Shown in pieces: positions 33,862 through 42,600 of a DNA stretch of 64,000 nt. This DNA is from Methanolobus profundi (GTDB lineage: Archaea > Halobacteriota > Methanosarcinia > Methanosarcinales > Methanosarcinaceae): assembly GCF_900114835.1 (NCBI RefSeq), contig NZ_FOUJ01000004.1, positions 1 to 64,000 of the forward strand, read 5' to 3'. Each line of letters starts with the position of its first letter. Position 1 is the stretch's first letter. The notes below the pieces were generated by a model that made no database searches, was not told where the DNA came from, and was given only the letters and a program-made list of their open reading frames with translations. Made by a program: the position numbers and the translations under genes.

Positions 33862-34494
33862 ATGTCTGAAATCCTGAAGTCCAGTTCATTAATATCTATT
33901 GTCCTGTTCACTTGTATCATACTATCATTGACCGGCCTTGCAAGTGCAGAGTCGGCCATCGGACTCTCCCCCTCGCAACTCAATGTAGAAGAGAATGAGG
34001 AGTTCACACTTGATATTATAATAACATCAGATGATAGTGTATCAGGTTGTGAACTTGAGCTTTCCTATGACCCCGGGCTTGTCAGTATAACATCGATCAC
34101 CGAAGGGGATTTTTTCAAGCAGAGTGGAAAGAGTACTATATTCTCACAGGGAACAATTGACAATGATGCAGGCACTGCTACCGGCATATATTGTGCCATC
34201 ATTGGTGATGATCTGCAACTCAACCCGGGAACCTTTGCAACCATTACACTTAGCTCAAAGGGAAACGCAGGGATCACTGAAATGGGTCTGAAGAATGTCA
34301 TCATAACAAATTCTGCAGGTGAGAAACTACCAGTGAACATCAAAAAGGCAACACTGACCATTGGCGATGTGGAGACAGTTGCAGAAGAACAGGAAGATAT
34401 CGAAATTGGAGCAGAGGAGAAACAAACAGGACAGAATACCCTTATACCGGTCATATTCGCTTTGATGTCCCTGTACTTTATCAAAAGAAAATAA
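33862..34494 (+). CDS. Cohesin-domain surface protein
   Basis: A 210-residue exported protein. The signal peptide has a hydrophobic core about residues 9-27, ending LASAES. One cohesin-like beta domain (about 31-165) includes VEENEEFTLDIIITSDDSVSGCELELSYDPG, NPGTFATITLSSKG and a final strand VNIKKATLTIG. A Glu-rich linker leads to a C-terminal helix and basic end (YFIKRK) that would anchor it in the membrane. Cohesin folds bind dockerins in bacteria; methanogen versions probably mediate surface protein contacts. No dockerin was recognised in the window. Confidence 0.82.
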   Translation: MSEILKSSSLISIVLFTCIILSLTGLASAESAIGLSPSQLNVEENEEFTLDIIITSDDSVSGCELELSYDPGLVSITSITEGDFFKQSGKSTIFSQGTIDNDAGTATGIYCAIIGDDLQLNPGTFATITLSSKGNAGITEMGLKNVIITNSAGEKLPVNIKKATLTIGDVETVAEEQEDIEIGAEEKQTGQNTLIPVIFALMSLYFIKRK

Positions 34495-34512
34495 GAACAA
34501 AAGATGTAGAGA

Positions 34513-35292
34513 TCATTTGGTACTAATTATCCCGATCTTTACATCATTACCATTGTTCAGACGTAACAACTTTGATGCACTTCCCTGATTCACGGATATC
34601 TCGAAGAAACCATGACTGCCTATAAGGGAGAGCATCTTCCCTCTGGACACCTCACCATATGTGCGGAGGAAAGGCATCTGCCTTCCCGCAATGGACAATA
34701 TAGTACCCTGCAGAATTGCTTTGGTGAGTTCTGCACCCGGAATATTGGTGACGATATTACCGAACTCATCTATGTACACCACTTTTGCACTGATAAAATC
34801 CTTCTCTATGATATATTCTGACAGGTCCAGCCCTACATATTCATCAGTCTTGCTTCCAAGATCATCAAGATAGATCCCTTTTGATATCTGTGCGGCCACC
34901 GGGGCAAAGATATCCCTACCATGAAATGTTGATGAGACCTCATCCGGAATGTTATCGGAACTTATCTCATAGACCTCCGGGTCCCCGAGGAGGTTGGCTG
35001 CAGGGATAAGCAGACCATTATCAGGCCCTACAAGGAATTGTCCCCCTGCACGGATAGCTATTGCTTTCCTATCAGTACCCACTCCCGGGTCGATCACAGC
35101 AACATGAATTGTCCCCGGAGGATAATACTTTACAACTGAGTACAAAGCAAGAGCACCTGCATGGATATCAGTTGGCGGGATCGAATGAGTAACGTCAACA
35201 ATAGTAGTATCAGGAGCAATACTGAGTATAACACCTTTCATGGATGCAGGATAGAGCGATCCAAAGTCCGTGGTCAGGGTAATTATTGACAT
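34513..35292 (-). CDS. SAM hydroxide adenosyltransferase (DUF62 family)
   Basis: A 259-residue enzyme that splits S-adenosylmethionine into adenosine and methionine using water; the fold is related to fluorinases. The N terminus ITLTTDFGSLYPASMKGVI is characteristic. IDPGVGTDRKAIAI and the catalytic triad region STFHGRDIFAPVAA (Asp, Arg and His motif) follow, as does VVYIDEFGNIVTNI. No halogenase-specific loop is evident. The ends of this gene and the cohesin-domain gene are convergent, 18 bases apart. Confidence 0.92.
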   Translation of the reverse strand: MSIITLTTDFGSLYPASMKGVILSIAPDTTIVDVTHSIPPTDIHAGALALYSVVKYYPPGTIHVAVIDPGVGTDRKAIAIRAGGQFLVGPDNGLLIPAANLLGDPEVYEISSDNIPDEVSSTFHGRDIFAPVAAQISKGIYLDDLGSKTDEYVGLDLSEYIIEKDFISAKVVYIDEFGNIVTNIPGAELTKAILQGTILSIAGRQMPFLRTYGEVSRGKMLSLIGSHGFFEISVNQGSASKLLRLNNGNDVKIGIISTK

Positions 35293-35382
35293 AAAAAGAA
35301 TTTTGTTTATCCTAATATAAATATGTGCTTAGGAAATTCTGATACAAATATCATTTATTGACCTACATGGTCGAGATAGACA

Positions 35383-36537
35383 TCAGACTGAAGTCTTATA
35401 TTGACCCGGAGAGAAAACGATCTCGAACCTTGCACCTTCACCAGGAACACCGGTCTCCCTTATTCCTATCCCCGTAATAGACAGGATCTCTTTAGAAAGG
35501 AAAAGTCCGTATCCTGAACTGGAACTGCCTTTCTTGAACAATCTCTTTTTATCGGCAATACCGATACCATCATCCTGGAACACTACTAGAAGATTGTTGC
35601 CTTCCTCTTCGGTAGTAATAGTAAGATTTGTGGCATTGCTATGTTTTATCACGTTGCTGGCCAGATTATAGAACACTTTCTTTATCATAGGGTCTGTGAA
35701 AACAGAGTAATCCATTACATCTATGTGAAGGTCGATCAATGTCCGGTCTATCGACACCATGGCCCCGGTAAGAGTATCCATCAGATCGACCCACTGAGGA
35801 GCCTGGATACCTATCTCCTGATAGTCCTTGGCGAACATAACATGCCTGTCAATGGACTTCACATTAACTTTCATTCTTTCCAGTAGCATGAGAATATCCG
35901 GATCTTCCACCCTCTCCATTACCAGATACAGATATCCCTCCAGTATCATTACCTGATTAGTTATATCATGGCGAGTTATAGAACTTAAGAGATTGAGCTT
36001 ATTGTTCGCCTGCCTGAGTGCTTCCGACCTCTGCTCTTTTTCAGTTATATCCTCTGCAACCACATCGACCAATATCATATTACCATTGATATCATACTGT
36101 GCCGAAAGACTGACCGAACACATGATAGTACTTCCGTCCTTTACTTTGAAAACCACATTACGGTCCTTTATCCTGCCTTCGCGTTCCAGTTCTTTCAGTA
36201 ACTCAAGCCTTGCTTCCGGATAAAGGTACATATCTACAGCTGGTCTGTCCAGAAGTTCATCCTCATCATTAACACCCAACATCCTGCAAAATGCAGGATT
36301 TGCCTGGATCACACGACCATCGTCCCATGGTTCAGTCTGGATTATCCCAATATTTACATTCTCTACCAGAGAACGATACTTATTCTCACTTTCCTGCAAT
36401 GCAAGCATTGCCTGATTTAGTTCACGTATCTGATCCCTTAACTGAGGATAGTAGCTCTTCCTGTGAGATGTCTCGCCCAGACCAATTATCTTGTTCCTGA
36501 ACGCAGCCATCCGGTCAGCATTCTCAGAGGGCTCCAT
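35383..36537 (-). CDS. PAS-domain sensor histidine kinase
   Basis: A soluble 384-residue kinase. An N-terminal module (residues 1-45, including SHRKSYYPQL) is shared with the kinase at 37856. One PAS domain (about 50-175), a dimerisation segment with phospho-acceptor His in SSITRHDITNQVM (near 194) and an ATPase domain follow, with N box VFYNLASNVIKHS, G1 DDGIGI and GYGLFLS. The start ATG lies inside the end of the alcohol dehydrogenase gene (14-base overlap), so the two are co-translated. No response regulator is nearby, typical of methanogen kinases. No membrane segment: it senses a cytoplasmic signal. Confidence 0.88.
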   Translation of the reverse strand: MEPSENADRMAAFRNKIIGLGETSHRKSYYPQLRDQIRELNQAMLALQESENKYRSLVENVNIGIIQTEPWDDGRVIQANPAFCRMLGVNDEDELLDRPAVDMYLYPEARLELLKELEREGRIKDRNVVFKVKDGSTIMCSVSLSAQYDINGNMILVDVVAEDITEKEQRSEALRQANNKLNLLSSITRHDITNQVMILEGYLYLVMERVEDPDILMLLERMKVNVKSIDRHVMFAKDYQEIGIQAPQWVDLMDTLTGAMVSIDRTLIDLHIDVMDYSVFTDPMIKKVFYNLASNVIKHSNATNLTITTEEEGNNLLVVFQDDGIGIADKKRLFKKGSSSSGYGLFLSKEILSITGIGIRETGVPGEGARFEIVFSPGQYKTSV

Positions 36538-37714
36538 GATAAAGTTCCTCTATATCCTCTAAGGTGGCAGGACGCGGGTTTGTTGCCAGACATGGATCCA
36601 GTAATGCATTATGACTAAGGAAATCAATATCTTCTTCCTTCACGCCTATATTGGACAAACCTGGTTCAATTTCCAGATGTTCGTTCAGACCCCTTATCAT
36701 ACCTACAAGACTGTCTGGACCACTGTCCGTTGATGAGCTATTTCCTGACATTGCGGCTTCAAGGTCCCTGTACCTATCAGGAACCTGAGGATAATTATAA
36801 GCGACCACATGTTCCAGAAGCTGAGCATTGCATTCCCCATGGGCTGAATCCAGATAGCCACCCAGGCTGTGTGCCATTGCATGGACCAGACCCAGACTTG
36901 CGTTGGAAAATGCCAGGCCTGCATACATACTTCCCAACATGACCTTCTCCCTTACCACAATGTCGTCAGGATCATCATATGCCTTTGGAAGATACTCACT
37001 TACCAGTCGCGTAGCTTCCAGTGCGAACATGTCCGTAATGACAGATGAGGCATTCGACACATAGGACTCAAAAGCATGACACAGAGCATCCATACCCGTA
37101 TCTGCTATCAGTTCCAGGCTCATGGAAGTAGTGATCACCGGATCAATAAGCGCAAGGTCTGCCAGCATGGCCTTACTGATTATGGCGAATTTCCGTTTCT
37201 TTTCTTCATCGGTGATGATAGCGAATTGTGAGACATCAGCAGAGGAACCAGCTGTTGTTGGGATGCATATGATAGGCGGAGCAGGGAATTGTACCTCGTC
37301 CACACCTTCCAGCTCCAGGACATGACAATGATTGGATGCCACTGCGCCTATGGCCTTACCACAGTCCATGGGACTCCCACCGCCCACTGCAACGATAAGG
37401 TCGCATCCTTCATCAATATAGACATCAGCCCCCTGCATAACCTCCTTAGAACGAGGATTAGGGGTTACCTTATCGTAGGTCACTACATCCAGACCTGCTG
37501 ATGCAAGATTGTCTGCGACTTCACCGGTCCAGCCTGCTTTGACAACACCGGGATCACTTACCAGAAAGATATTCTTTCCTGAGAGACTGAGAGCATACTG
37601 GCCTATAAGTTCGCGTGAATCATCCCCTAATATGATCTCAGGTGCCAGGAATTTTCTGGTCATCAGTGTTCCATGCATCACACTGCCATTATCATCTACC
37701 CCTTTCATGGCCAT
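36524..37714 (-). CDS. Iron-containing alcohol dehydrogenase family protein
   Basis: A 396-residue group III dehydrogenase. The NAD(P)-binding loop is VAVGGGSPMDCGKAIG. The metal ligands are Asp in ALIDPVITTS and His in DALCHAFESY, GLVHAMAHSLGG and DSAHGECNA. The family reduces aldehydes or oxidises alcohols and is uncommon among obligate methylotrophic methanogens, so acquisition by transfer is possible. ATG 37714 (MAMKGVDD) follows GGTTGTGG; a GTG extends it by six residues. It is transcribed before the PAS kinase at 35383, which overlaps its end. Confidence 0.88.
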   Translation of the reverse strand: MAMKGVDDNGSVMHGTLMTRKFLAPEIILGDDSRELIGQYALSLSGKNIFLVSDPGVVKAGWTGEVADNLASAGLDVVTYDKVTPNPRSKEVMQGADVYIDEGCDLIVAVGGGSPMDCGKAIGAVASNHCHVLELEGVDEVQFPAPPIICIPTTAGSSADVSQFAIITDEEKKRKFAIISKAMLADLALIDPVITTSMSLELIADTGMDALCHAFESYVSNASSVITDMFALEATRLVSEYLPKAYDDPDDIVVREKVMLGSMYAGLAFSNASLGLVHAMAHSLGGYLDSAHGECNAQLLEHVVAYNYPQVPDRYRDLEAAMSGNSSSTDSGPDSLVGMIRGLNEHLEIEPGLSNIGVKEEDIDFLSHNALLDPCLATNPRPATLEDIEELYHGAL

Positions 37715-37855
37715 GAAACCACAACCTTCCACACAAATTGCCTGTTACTGTTCACATAAAGTATCAATAATGAATATTCTTCCATACCAAACCCCAATAA
37801 TATATTATATTGTGATATTATAAAGAGATAGCTTTTAGAAGAAAGAGTTGAAGAA

Positions 37856-39076
37856 TTATCTACATAAAGGCAATGTAAAAGTGAAGATGCTTCCTTTTCC
37901 GGGCTCACTTTCTGCCCATATAGTTCCACTATGAAGCTCTACAAGCTCTTTTGACAGAGCAAGTCCAAGACCTGTACCCTCGTGTTTTCTTGATTCAGAT
38001 GAATCGAGCTGGGTGAACGGAGTAAAAAGCTTTTTGAGACCTTCATTGTCAATACCGATCCCATTATCGGTTACAGATATATGGACATGATCGCCTTTGA
38101 TGGTCGTATCGATCGATACAGTTCCCCCGTTATCTGTAAATTTTATAGCATTGCTGACAAGGTTGTAAATTATTTGTGTGAGCTTTGCCCTATCTGCGAA
38201 TACACACCCTGCACCATGATCGACCGATGTCTTTAATCTGATATTTTTATCCTCCAACGCATGTTTGAAAGTAAAGAGAAACTCATTATAGAGATCCATA
38301 ATAAAGACCTCCTCCCTGTACAATCTCATTTGCCCGGACTCGATCCTGGAAATATCCAGTATCTCGTTAATGATACTTAGCAGATGTTTCCCACTTTGAG
38401 AGATATTGTTGAGGTACTTATATTGCATGTCATTTATCTCTCCAGAGATACCATCAAGCATTGCATCAGAAAAACCAATTATAGAGTTCAAAGGTGTCCG
38501 CAATTCATGACTCATATTAGCAAGGAACTCGCTCTTTGTCCTATTAGCATTCTCTGCAGCGATCTTTGCCTTTAGCATCTCATCCTCAGCTTTTTTCTTC
38601 TCAGTGATATCCATTGATATGACAAGGAACCGATCACCCGGAATGCGCACAGCATGAAGTTCCATATAGAATACCCCGCCATCTTTTTTCCTGTAGGGGA
38701 ACTCACCTGACAATTTGCCTTCATCATGTAACTGCTTAAAGACCCTGACATATATTTCATATCTTTCTGAAAGCACAAGGTCAGTGACATTCATTTGCAG
38801 CATCTCCTCCCTGGAATATCCGGTCTGTTTGCATGAGGCAGGGTTCACATCGATGAAGTTGCCATCGAGGTCCATTACAAAAATAGGATAAGGAGAAACT
38901 GTCACATATGTCCTGTACTTTTCCTCACTTTCACGCAATGCCTGCATGGTCGTGTTAAGTTCCTGGATCTGCTTCTGCAACTGAGGATAGTAGCTCTTGC
39001 GGTGCGATGCCTCACCCAGTCCGATTATACCTTTTCTAAGGTTATGCATCCTGTCATCTTCATCTGAAGGTCCCAT
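37856..39076 (-). CDS. PAS-domain sensor histidine kinase (HisKA type)
   Basis: A 406-residue cytoplasmic kinase. The N-terminal 45 residues (GEASHRKSYYPQL, QELNTTMQALRESEEKYR) match those of the kinase at 35383. PAS domain with PAC (about 50-160), HisKA with FLANMSHELRTPLNSIIGF (near 185), and HATPase with NLVSNAIKFTDNG, DNGIGI and GTGLGLALSKELV. The C-terminal halves of the two kinases differ: this one is a standard HisKA type, the other an SSITRHD methanogen type. It probably reads a related input. TATA-like TTATATGAC is about 85 bases upstream of the ATG. Confidence 0.9.
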   Translation of the reverse strand: MGPSDEDDRMHNLRKGIIGLGEASHRKSYYPQLQKQIQELNTTMQALRESEEKYRTYVTVSPYPIFVMDLDGNFIDVNPASCKQTGYSREEMLQMNVTDLVLSERYEIYVRVFKQLHDEGKLSGEFPYRKKDGGVFYMELHAVRIPGDRFLVISMDITEKKKAEDEMLKAKIAAENANRTKSEFLANMSHELRTPLNSIIGFSDAMLDGISGEINDMQYKYLNNISQSGKHLLSIINEILDISRIESGQMRLYREEVFIMDLYNEFLFTFKHALEDKNIRLKTSVDHGAGCVFADRAKLTQIIYNLVSNAIKFTDNGGTVSIDTTIKGDHVHISVTDNGIGIDNEGLKKLFTPFTQLDSSESRKHEGTGLGLALSKELVELHSGTIWAESEPGKGSIFTFTLPLCR

Positions 39077-39336
39077 TTTTAGTCCCTTTGTTCATCCATA
39101 CCATAGAACAGTGGTCAATAGAAGGAGATCGCCCAATTTCCCCATCACACGTAGAACAATGTCATATAACATCATATGAGGACAAGACCCTAGCTTTTGT
39201 AGTCCCATGAAGAAACATCAGCTGATCGTAACCAAACCTTCCCATAGAACATTATAGCCATCTATTAATAAAGCCATTAGTCCATATTAAGGAAAAATAC
39301 CGAGAGAAACTTGCAGAACAGGTAATTTGAGATAAG

Positions 39337-39377
39337 GAATAAAAAGAAAAAGAAGAAAGATAATGCCTTTCGGCATT
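39337..39377 (-). terminator. Terminator of thiC
   Basis: On the minus strand AATGCC-GAAA-GGCATT (39377-39362) is a six-pair stem with a GAAA loop starting at the thiC stop codon. A T/C-rich tract (TCTTTCTTCTTTTTCTTTTT) follows. Confidence 0.65.
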
Positions 39378-40665
39378 ACTTACAAAGGTCGTAGTTAGCG
39401 TTAACGATCTTAAGAGCGCAGAAGTCACCGCACATGGTACATGCATCTTCGTCGCCTGGTGATCTGCTGTCACGGGTTGCTCTTGCAAGTTCTGGGTCAA
39501 GTGCGAGTTTGTACTGTGCTTCCCAGTCGAGTTTTGCGCGTGCTCTGCCCATTGCGAGGTCAACTTCACGAGCTGTTTCTGGGTATTTGACCATGTCACC
39601 GACGTGAGCAGCGATCTTTGAGGTCTTGACACCTTCAATAACGTCTTCAAGGTTTGGAAGTGCAAGGTGCTCTGCTGGTGTTACGTAACAGAGGAAGTCA
39701 CAGCCTGCTGCTGCAGAAGCTGATGCGCCGATAGCTGTTACGATGTGGTCACGGCCTGCACCGATGTCAGATACCAGTGGACCGAGCATGTAGAATGGTT
39801 TTCCACCGCTCATTGCTTTCATGAGCTTGACGTTCATCTCTACCTGGTCAAGTGGTACGTGACCTGGTCCTTCTACGATTACCTGAAGGTCGTATTTGTC
39901 GTGTGCTATCTGTGCACATTCGGAGTTGATGATGAGTTCCTGTACCTGTGCTCTGTCAGTTGCGTCTGCTACTGCACCTGCACGCATTCCGTTACCGGTT
40001 GAAAGGGTAACTTCGTGTTCCTTGAGGATCTCACAAAGATAATCGAACTCTGCGTAAAGTGGGTTTTCCTTCTCGTTGTGCAGCATCCATGTGCTCATGA
40101 ATGCACCGCCACGGGAACAGAGACCACCGAATCTACCGTGTGCCTTCAACCTGTCAAGGACAATGTTGTTGATACCTGTGTGGATAGCCATGAAGTTTGT
40201 ACCGAGCTTTGCCTGTTCCTCGGTTGCGTGCCAGAGATCGTCCTCTGTCATGTGGACAATGGAACCGTCCCTCTTTGCTGCTGTGATGAATGCCTGGTAG
40301 AGTGGAACTGAACCGACTGGAAGGGATACTGCGTCACATACAGCTTTCCTGATACCAAGGAAGTCTCCACCGGTACCGAGCTCCATAAGTGTGTCTGCAC
40401 CTGCAGCTTCAGCAGCCTTTGCTTTCTTGACTTCCATGTCAAGGTCAACGATATCTGATGATGCACCAATGGATGCATTTACCTTGGTTGTAAGGCCTTC
40501 ACCCATACCACAGATCTTTATGTCCCTGTAAGGGGTCATTGGGATTACGATCCTTCCTGACGCGATACCACGTCTAATGAACTCTGGGTCTCTGCCTTCA
40601 TTCTGGGCAACGATCTTCATCTCTTCTGTGATCTTACCATTTTTTGCATCTGTAACTATTGTCAT
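39376..40665 (-). CDS. thiC: Phosphomethylpyrimidine synthase ThiC
   Basis: A 429-residue radical SAM enzyme that converts aminoimidazole ribotide to the pyrimidine half of thiamine. VNASIGASSD, GTGGDFLG, and the late barrel motif EGPGHVPLDQVEMN are typical. The C-terminal 4Fe-4S site is CTMCGDFC (CxxCxxxxC variant of ThiC). Length matches the short archaeal ThiC. TTGAGGTATAAAC precedes the ATG, with TATA ATTATATAC at 40708-40716. Inverted repeats just upstream (40733-40760) may be a thiamine-responsive operator. It is transcribed alone. Confidence 0.97.
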   Translation of the reverse strand: MTIVTDAKNGKITEEMKIVAQNEGRDPEFIRRGIASGRIVIPMTPYRDIKICGMGEGLTTKVNASIGASSDIVDLDMEVKKAKAAEAAGADTLMELGTGGDFLGIRKAVCDAVSLPVGSVPLYQAFITAAKRDGSIVHMTEDDLWHATEEQAKLGTNFMAIHTGINNIVLDRLKAHGRFGGLCSRGGAFMSTWMLHNEKENPLYAEFDYLCEILKEHEVTLSTGNGMRAGAVADATDRAQVQELIINSECAQIAHDKYDLQVIVEGPGHVPLDQVEMNVKLMKAMSGGKPFYMLGPLVSDIGAGRDHIVTAIGASASAAAGCDFLCYVTPAEHLALPNLEDVIEGVKTSKIAAHVGDMVKYPETAREVDLAMGRARAKLDWEAQYKLALDPELARATRDSRSPGDEDACTMCGDFCALKIVNANYDLCK

Positions 40666-40707
40666 GTTTATACCTCAAGAGTAGATGTAACTTACAATAA
40701 CTAGATC

Positions 40708-40716
40708 GTATATAAT
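40708..40716 (-). promoter_or_regulatory. TATA box of thiC
   Basis: The minus strand reads ATTATATAC, about 45 bases before the thiC ATG, giving a start near 40687. The operator-like repeats at 40733-40760 lie directly upstream. Confidence 0.55.
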
Positions 40717-40732
40717 GTTTGTCAAAAAATAA

Positions 40733-40760
40733 ACTTTAGATAAAGTCAAGTTAACTTTAT
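40733..40760. promoter_or_regulatory. Three half-site operator array upstream of thiC
   Basis: ACTTTA-GA-TAAAGT (40733-40746) and ATAAAGT-N7-ACTTTAT (40740-40760) are overlapping perfect inverted repeats built from three copies of the half-site TAAAGT/ACTTTA. AAGTTAACTT (40748-40757) adds a third palindrome. The array starts 17 bases upstream of the thiC TATA box. Confidence 0.6.
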
Positions 40761-40962
40761 AGGTGCTGATATTTAATGAAATAATTTAGAACCGGAACAA
40801 TTCCATCAGACAATAATGTAATACAGTGAGTTCATTTAAAGAAAAGACAGAGACAAATACACAAATATAGAACAGACAGAGGACAAATTAATTTGTTTTT
40901 TAGGATAGCAAAATACACATTATTATATAAAAAAGAAAGAGCACATGAAATGAACCAAAAGC
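40761..40962. other. AT-rich intergenic region between thiC and the glycosyltransferase
   Basis: About 200 bases without a convincing gene or RNA. It includes a short inverted repeat AAATTAATTTGT near 40884 and is otherwise simple AT-rich sequence. Confidence 0.5.
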
Positions 40963-41883
40963 TCATTCATTCTTTTCTTCGCTTATCTTCCTTAAAAAAC
41001 GCATATTCTCCCTGTGAAGAGTAACCATAAGATCGCTCAGCATTCCGAAAACGAACATCTGGAAACCTGCAATGATAAGCAAGGTCGTGAGGATGGTCAT
41101 AGGAATGCGCGTGACACCATGGAACCACTCGACAACAACATAAGTGCCGGTAAAGAGCCCTGCCATGATAAATGCACCACCGATCAGACCAAAATAGAAC
41201 ATCGGATTGTGAAGCCTGGCCATCTTATAGATAGTAGAACCTATCCTCATTCCATCTTTTAGAGGATTCAGTTTGGTAGCACCCTCCGAATGTCGTGCCA
41301 GATATGTCGTTGGAACTTCCTCGATACGCAGATCTTTCTTAACACTCTCGATAGTTATCTCGGACTCTACCTCGAACCCCAGTTTCTTCAATTCAAAGGA
41401 CTTGATAGCCTTTTTATTAAAAGCACGGTAGCCTGTGAGAATATCGTTGAGCCACACACCATAGGCCATACCGAACATCTTGTTGATCAGCTTGTTACCC
41501 AGAAGATTGAGCCTGGTGAATGCCCCTTTCTCATAGTCGACCAACCTGTTACCCATTACATGATCGGCCTTTCCTTCAAGTACAGGACCAAGCACTGCAT
41601 GGACATCCTTTGCAAGATTAGTACCATCACCATCGGCCATTACAACATAGTCCTCTTCGATAAGATCAAAGGCCTGCTTAATAGCCTGCCCTTTGCCCTT
41701 CCCGGTCTGGACAATGACCCTGGCTCCTTCAGCCTCAGCGATCTCACGCGTCCGGTCCTTGCTGTTACCATCTATAACAAGTATATTGTCAAAGCCTTCT
41801 GAGCGAAAGTCCCTGATGACCTGACCTACGGTAGCCTCTTCGTTAAGAGTAGGCAACAGAATACAGACATTCTCGTTTGTCAT
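40963..41883 (-). CDS. AglJ-like dolichol-phosphate glycosyltransferase
   Basis: A GT2-family enzyme of about 306 residues with two C-terminal membrane helices. CILLPTLNEEATVGQVI opens the domain, NILVIDGNSKDRT and VMADGDGTN carry the metal-binding acidic motifs, and NDILTGYRAFNKKAI is typical. The layout with two C-terminal helices matches AglJ (Haloferax S-layer N-glycan starter) and its methanogen relatives. The upstream part of the frame lacks similarity, so I begin at ATG of MTNENVC (41883). It starts 26 bases after tbp and may be co-transcribed with it. N-glycosylated S-layer and pilin-like proteins in this window are plausible targets. Confidence 0.85.
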   Translation of the reverse strand: MTNENVCILLPTLNEEATVGQVIRDFRSEGFDNILVIDGNSKDRTREIAEAEGARVIVQTGKGKGQAIKQAFDLIEEDYVVMADGDGTNLAKDVHAVLGPVLEGKADHVMGNRLVDYEKGAFTRLNLLGNKLINKMFGMAYGVWLNDILTGYRAFNKKAIKSFELKKLGFEVESEITIESVKKDLRIEEVPTTYLARHSEGATKLNPLKDGMRIGSTIYKMARLHNPMFYFGLIGGAFIMAGLFTGTYVVVEWFHGVTRIPMTILTTLLIIAGFQMFVFGMLSDLMVTLHRENMRFLRKISEEKNE

Positions 41884-41908
41884 TGATAGAAAATAGAAAT
41901 GAAAGGTC

Positions 41909-42460
41909 TTAAAGCAGACCCATGCTGTCAAGCTGCTGTCTTACGACCTCAACACCCTGCTCACAGTTCTCAGGGGATTTTCCGCCGGTGACCACAAGCT
42001 TTCCGGAACTGAAGATCAGAACTACGACCTTAGGATCATCGATACGGTAAACAAGACCAGGGAACTGTTCTGGTTCATACTCGATGTTCTCAAGACCAAG
42101 ACCGATAGCAATTGCGTTAAGGTTCAGTACTGCCTGAAGGTCTGCTGATGCAACGATGTTCTGCACAGTGATCTCTGGATCCTCGATGGTCTTAATTCCA
42201 ATACCATTGAGCTTCTTTGCCATGTTGCCTATGACAGTATGAACATCAGCCACGTTCTTTGCACCAGTACATACTACTTTACCGGAAGTAAAGACAAGGA
42301 ATGCTGCTTTTGGGTCAGAGACACGATACACAAGCCCTGGGAACTTCTGCTTGTTATATTCCGCGCCCTCGAATTCAGCTTCTATCTTGGTAAGATCGAA
42401 CTCCTCTGCAAGCTTGGTAGATGCGACCACATTTTCAATTTTGATGTTGTAATCTGACAT
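41909..42460 (-). CDS. tbp: TATA-box-binding protein
   Basis: A 183-residue general transcription factor formed by two direct repeats of about 90 residues. The repeats contain [18 protein letters not shown] / [18 protein letters not shown], then [11 protein letters not shown] / [11 protein letters not shown] and [14 protein letters not shown] / [14 protein letters not shown]. The DNA-intercalating phenylalanines are present in each half. GAGGATTATACT precedes the ATG. Two TATA boxes lie upstream (42505-42513 and 42527-42537). Confidence 0.98.
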   Translation of the reverse strand: MSDYNIKIENVVASTKLAEEFDLTKIEAEFEGAEYNKQKFPGLVYRVSDPKAAFLVFTSGKVVCTGAKNVADVHTVIGNMAKKLNGIGIKTIEDPEITVQNIVASADLQAVLNLNAIAIGLGLENIEYEPEQFPGLVYRIDDPKVVVLIFSSGKLVVTGGKSPENCEQGVEVVRQQLDSMGLL

Positions 42461-42504
42461 AGTATAATCCTCATATTTAAAGCGGGCTAATATTCAACAA
42501 TTCA

Positions 42505-42537
42505 GTATATAAACTTATACCCTCTTGTTTATATAGG
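42505..42537 (-). promoter_or_regulatory. Tandem TATA boxes of tbp
   Basis: On the minus strand CCTATATAAAC (42537-42527) and TTTATATAC (42513-42505) are 22 bases apart. The proximal box fits a start near 42483. Two good boxes in front of the gene for the factor that binds such boxes may allow self-regulation; this is inference. Confidence 0.5.
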
Positions 42538-42600
42538 TTTTTAAGAAAACTCATAAAATGATGAAAGTAGCAGGAATTTTACTATTAACTGCACTTTCGT

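Noticed and set aside
40666-40760. TPP riboswitch upstream of thiC
   Set aside because: The conserved CTGAGA and ACCTG-type elements are not present in the thiC leader. Only inverted repeats upstream of the TATA box were found.
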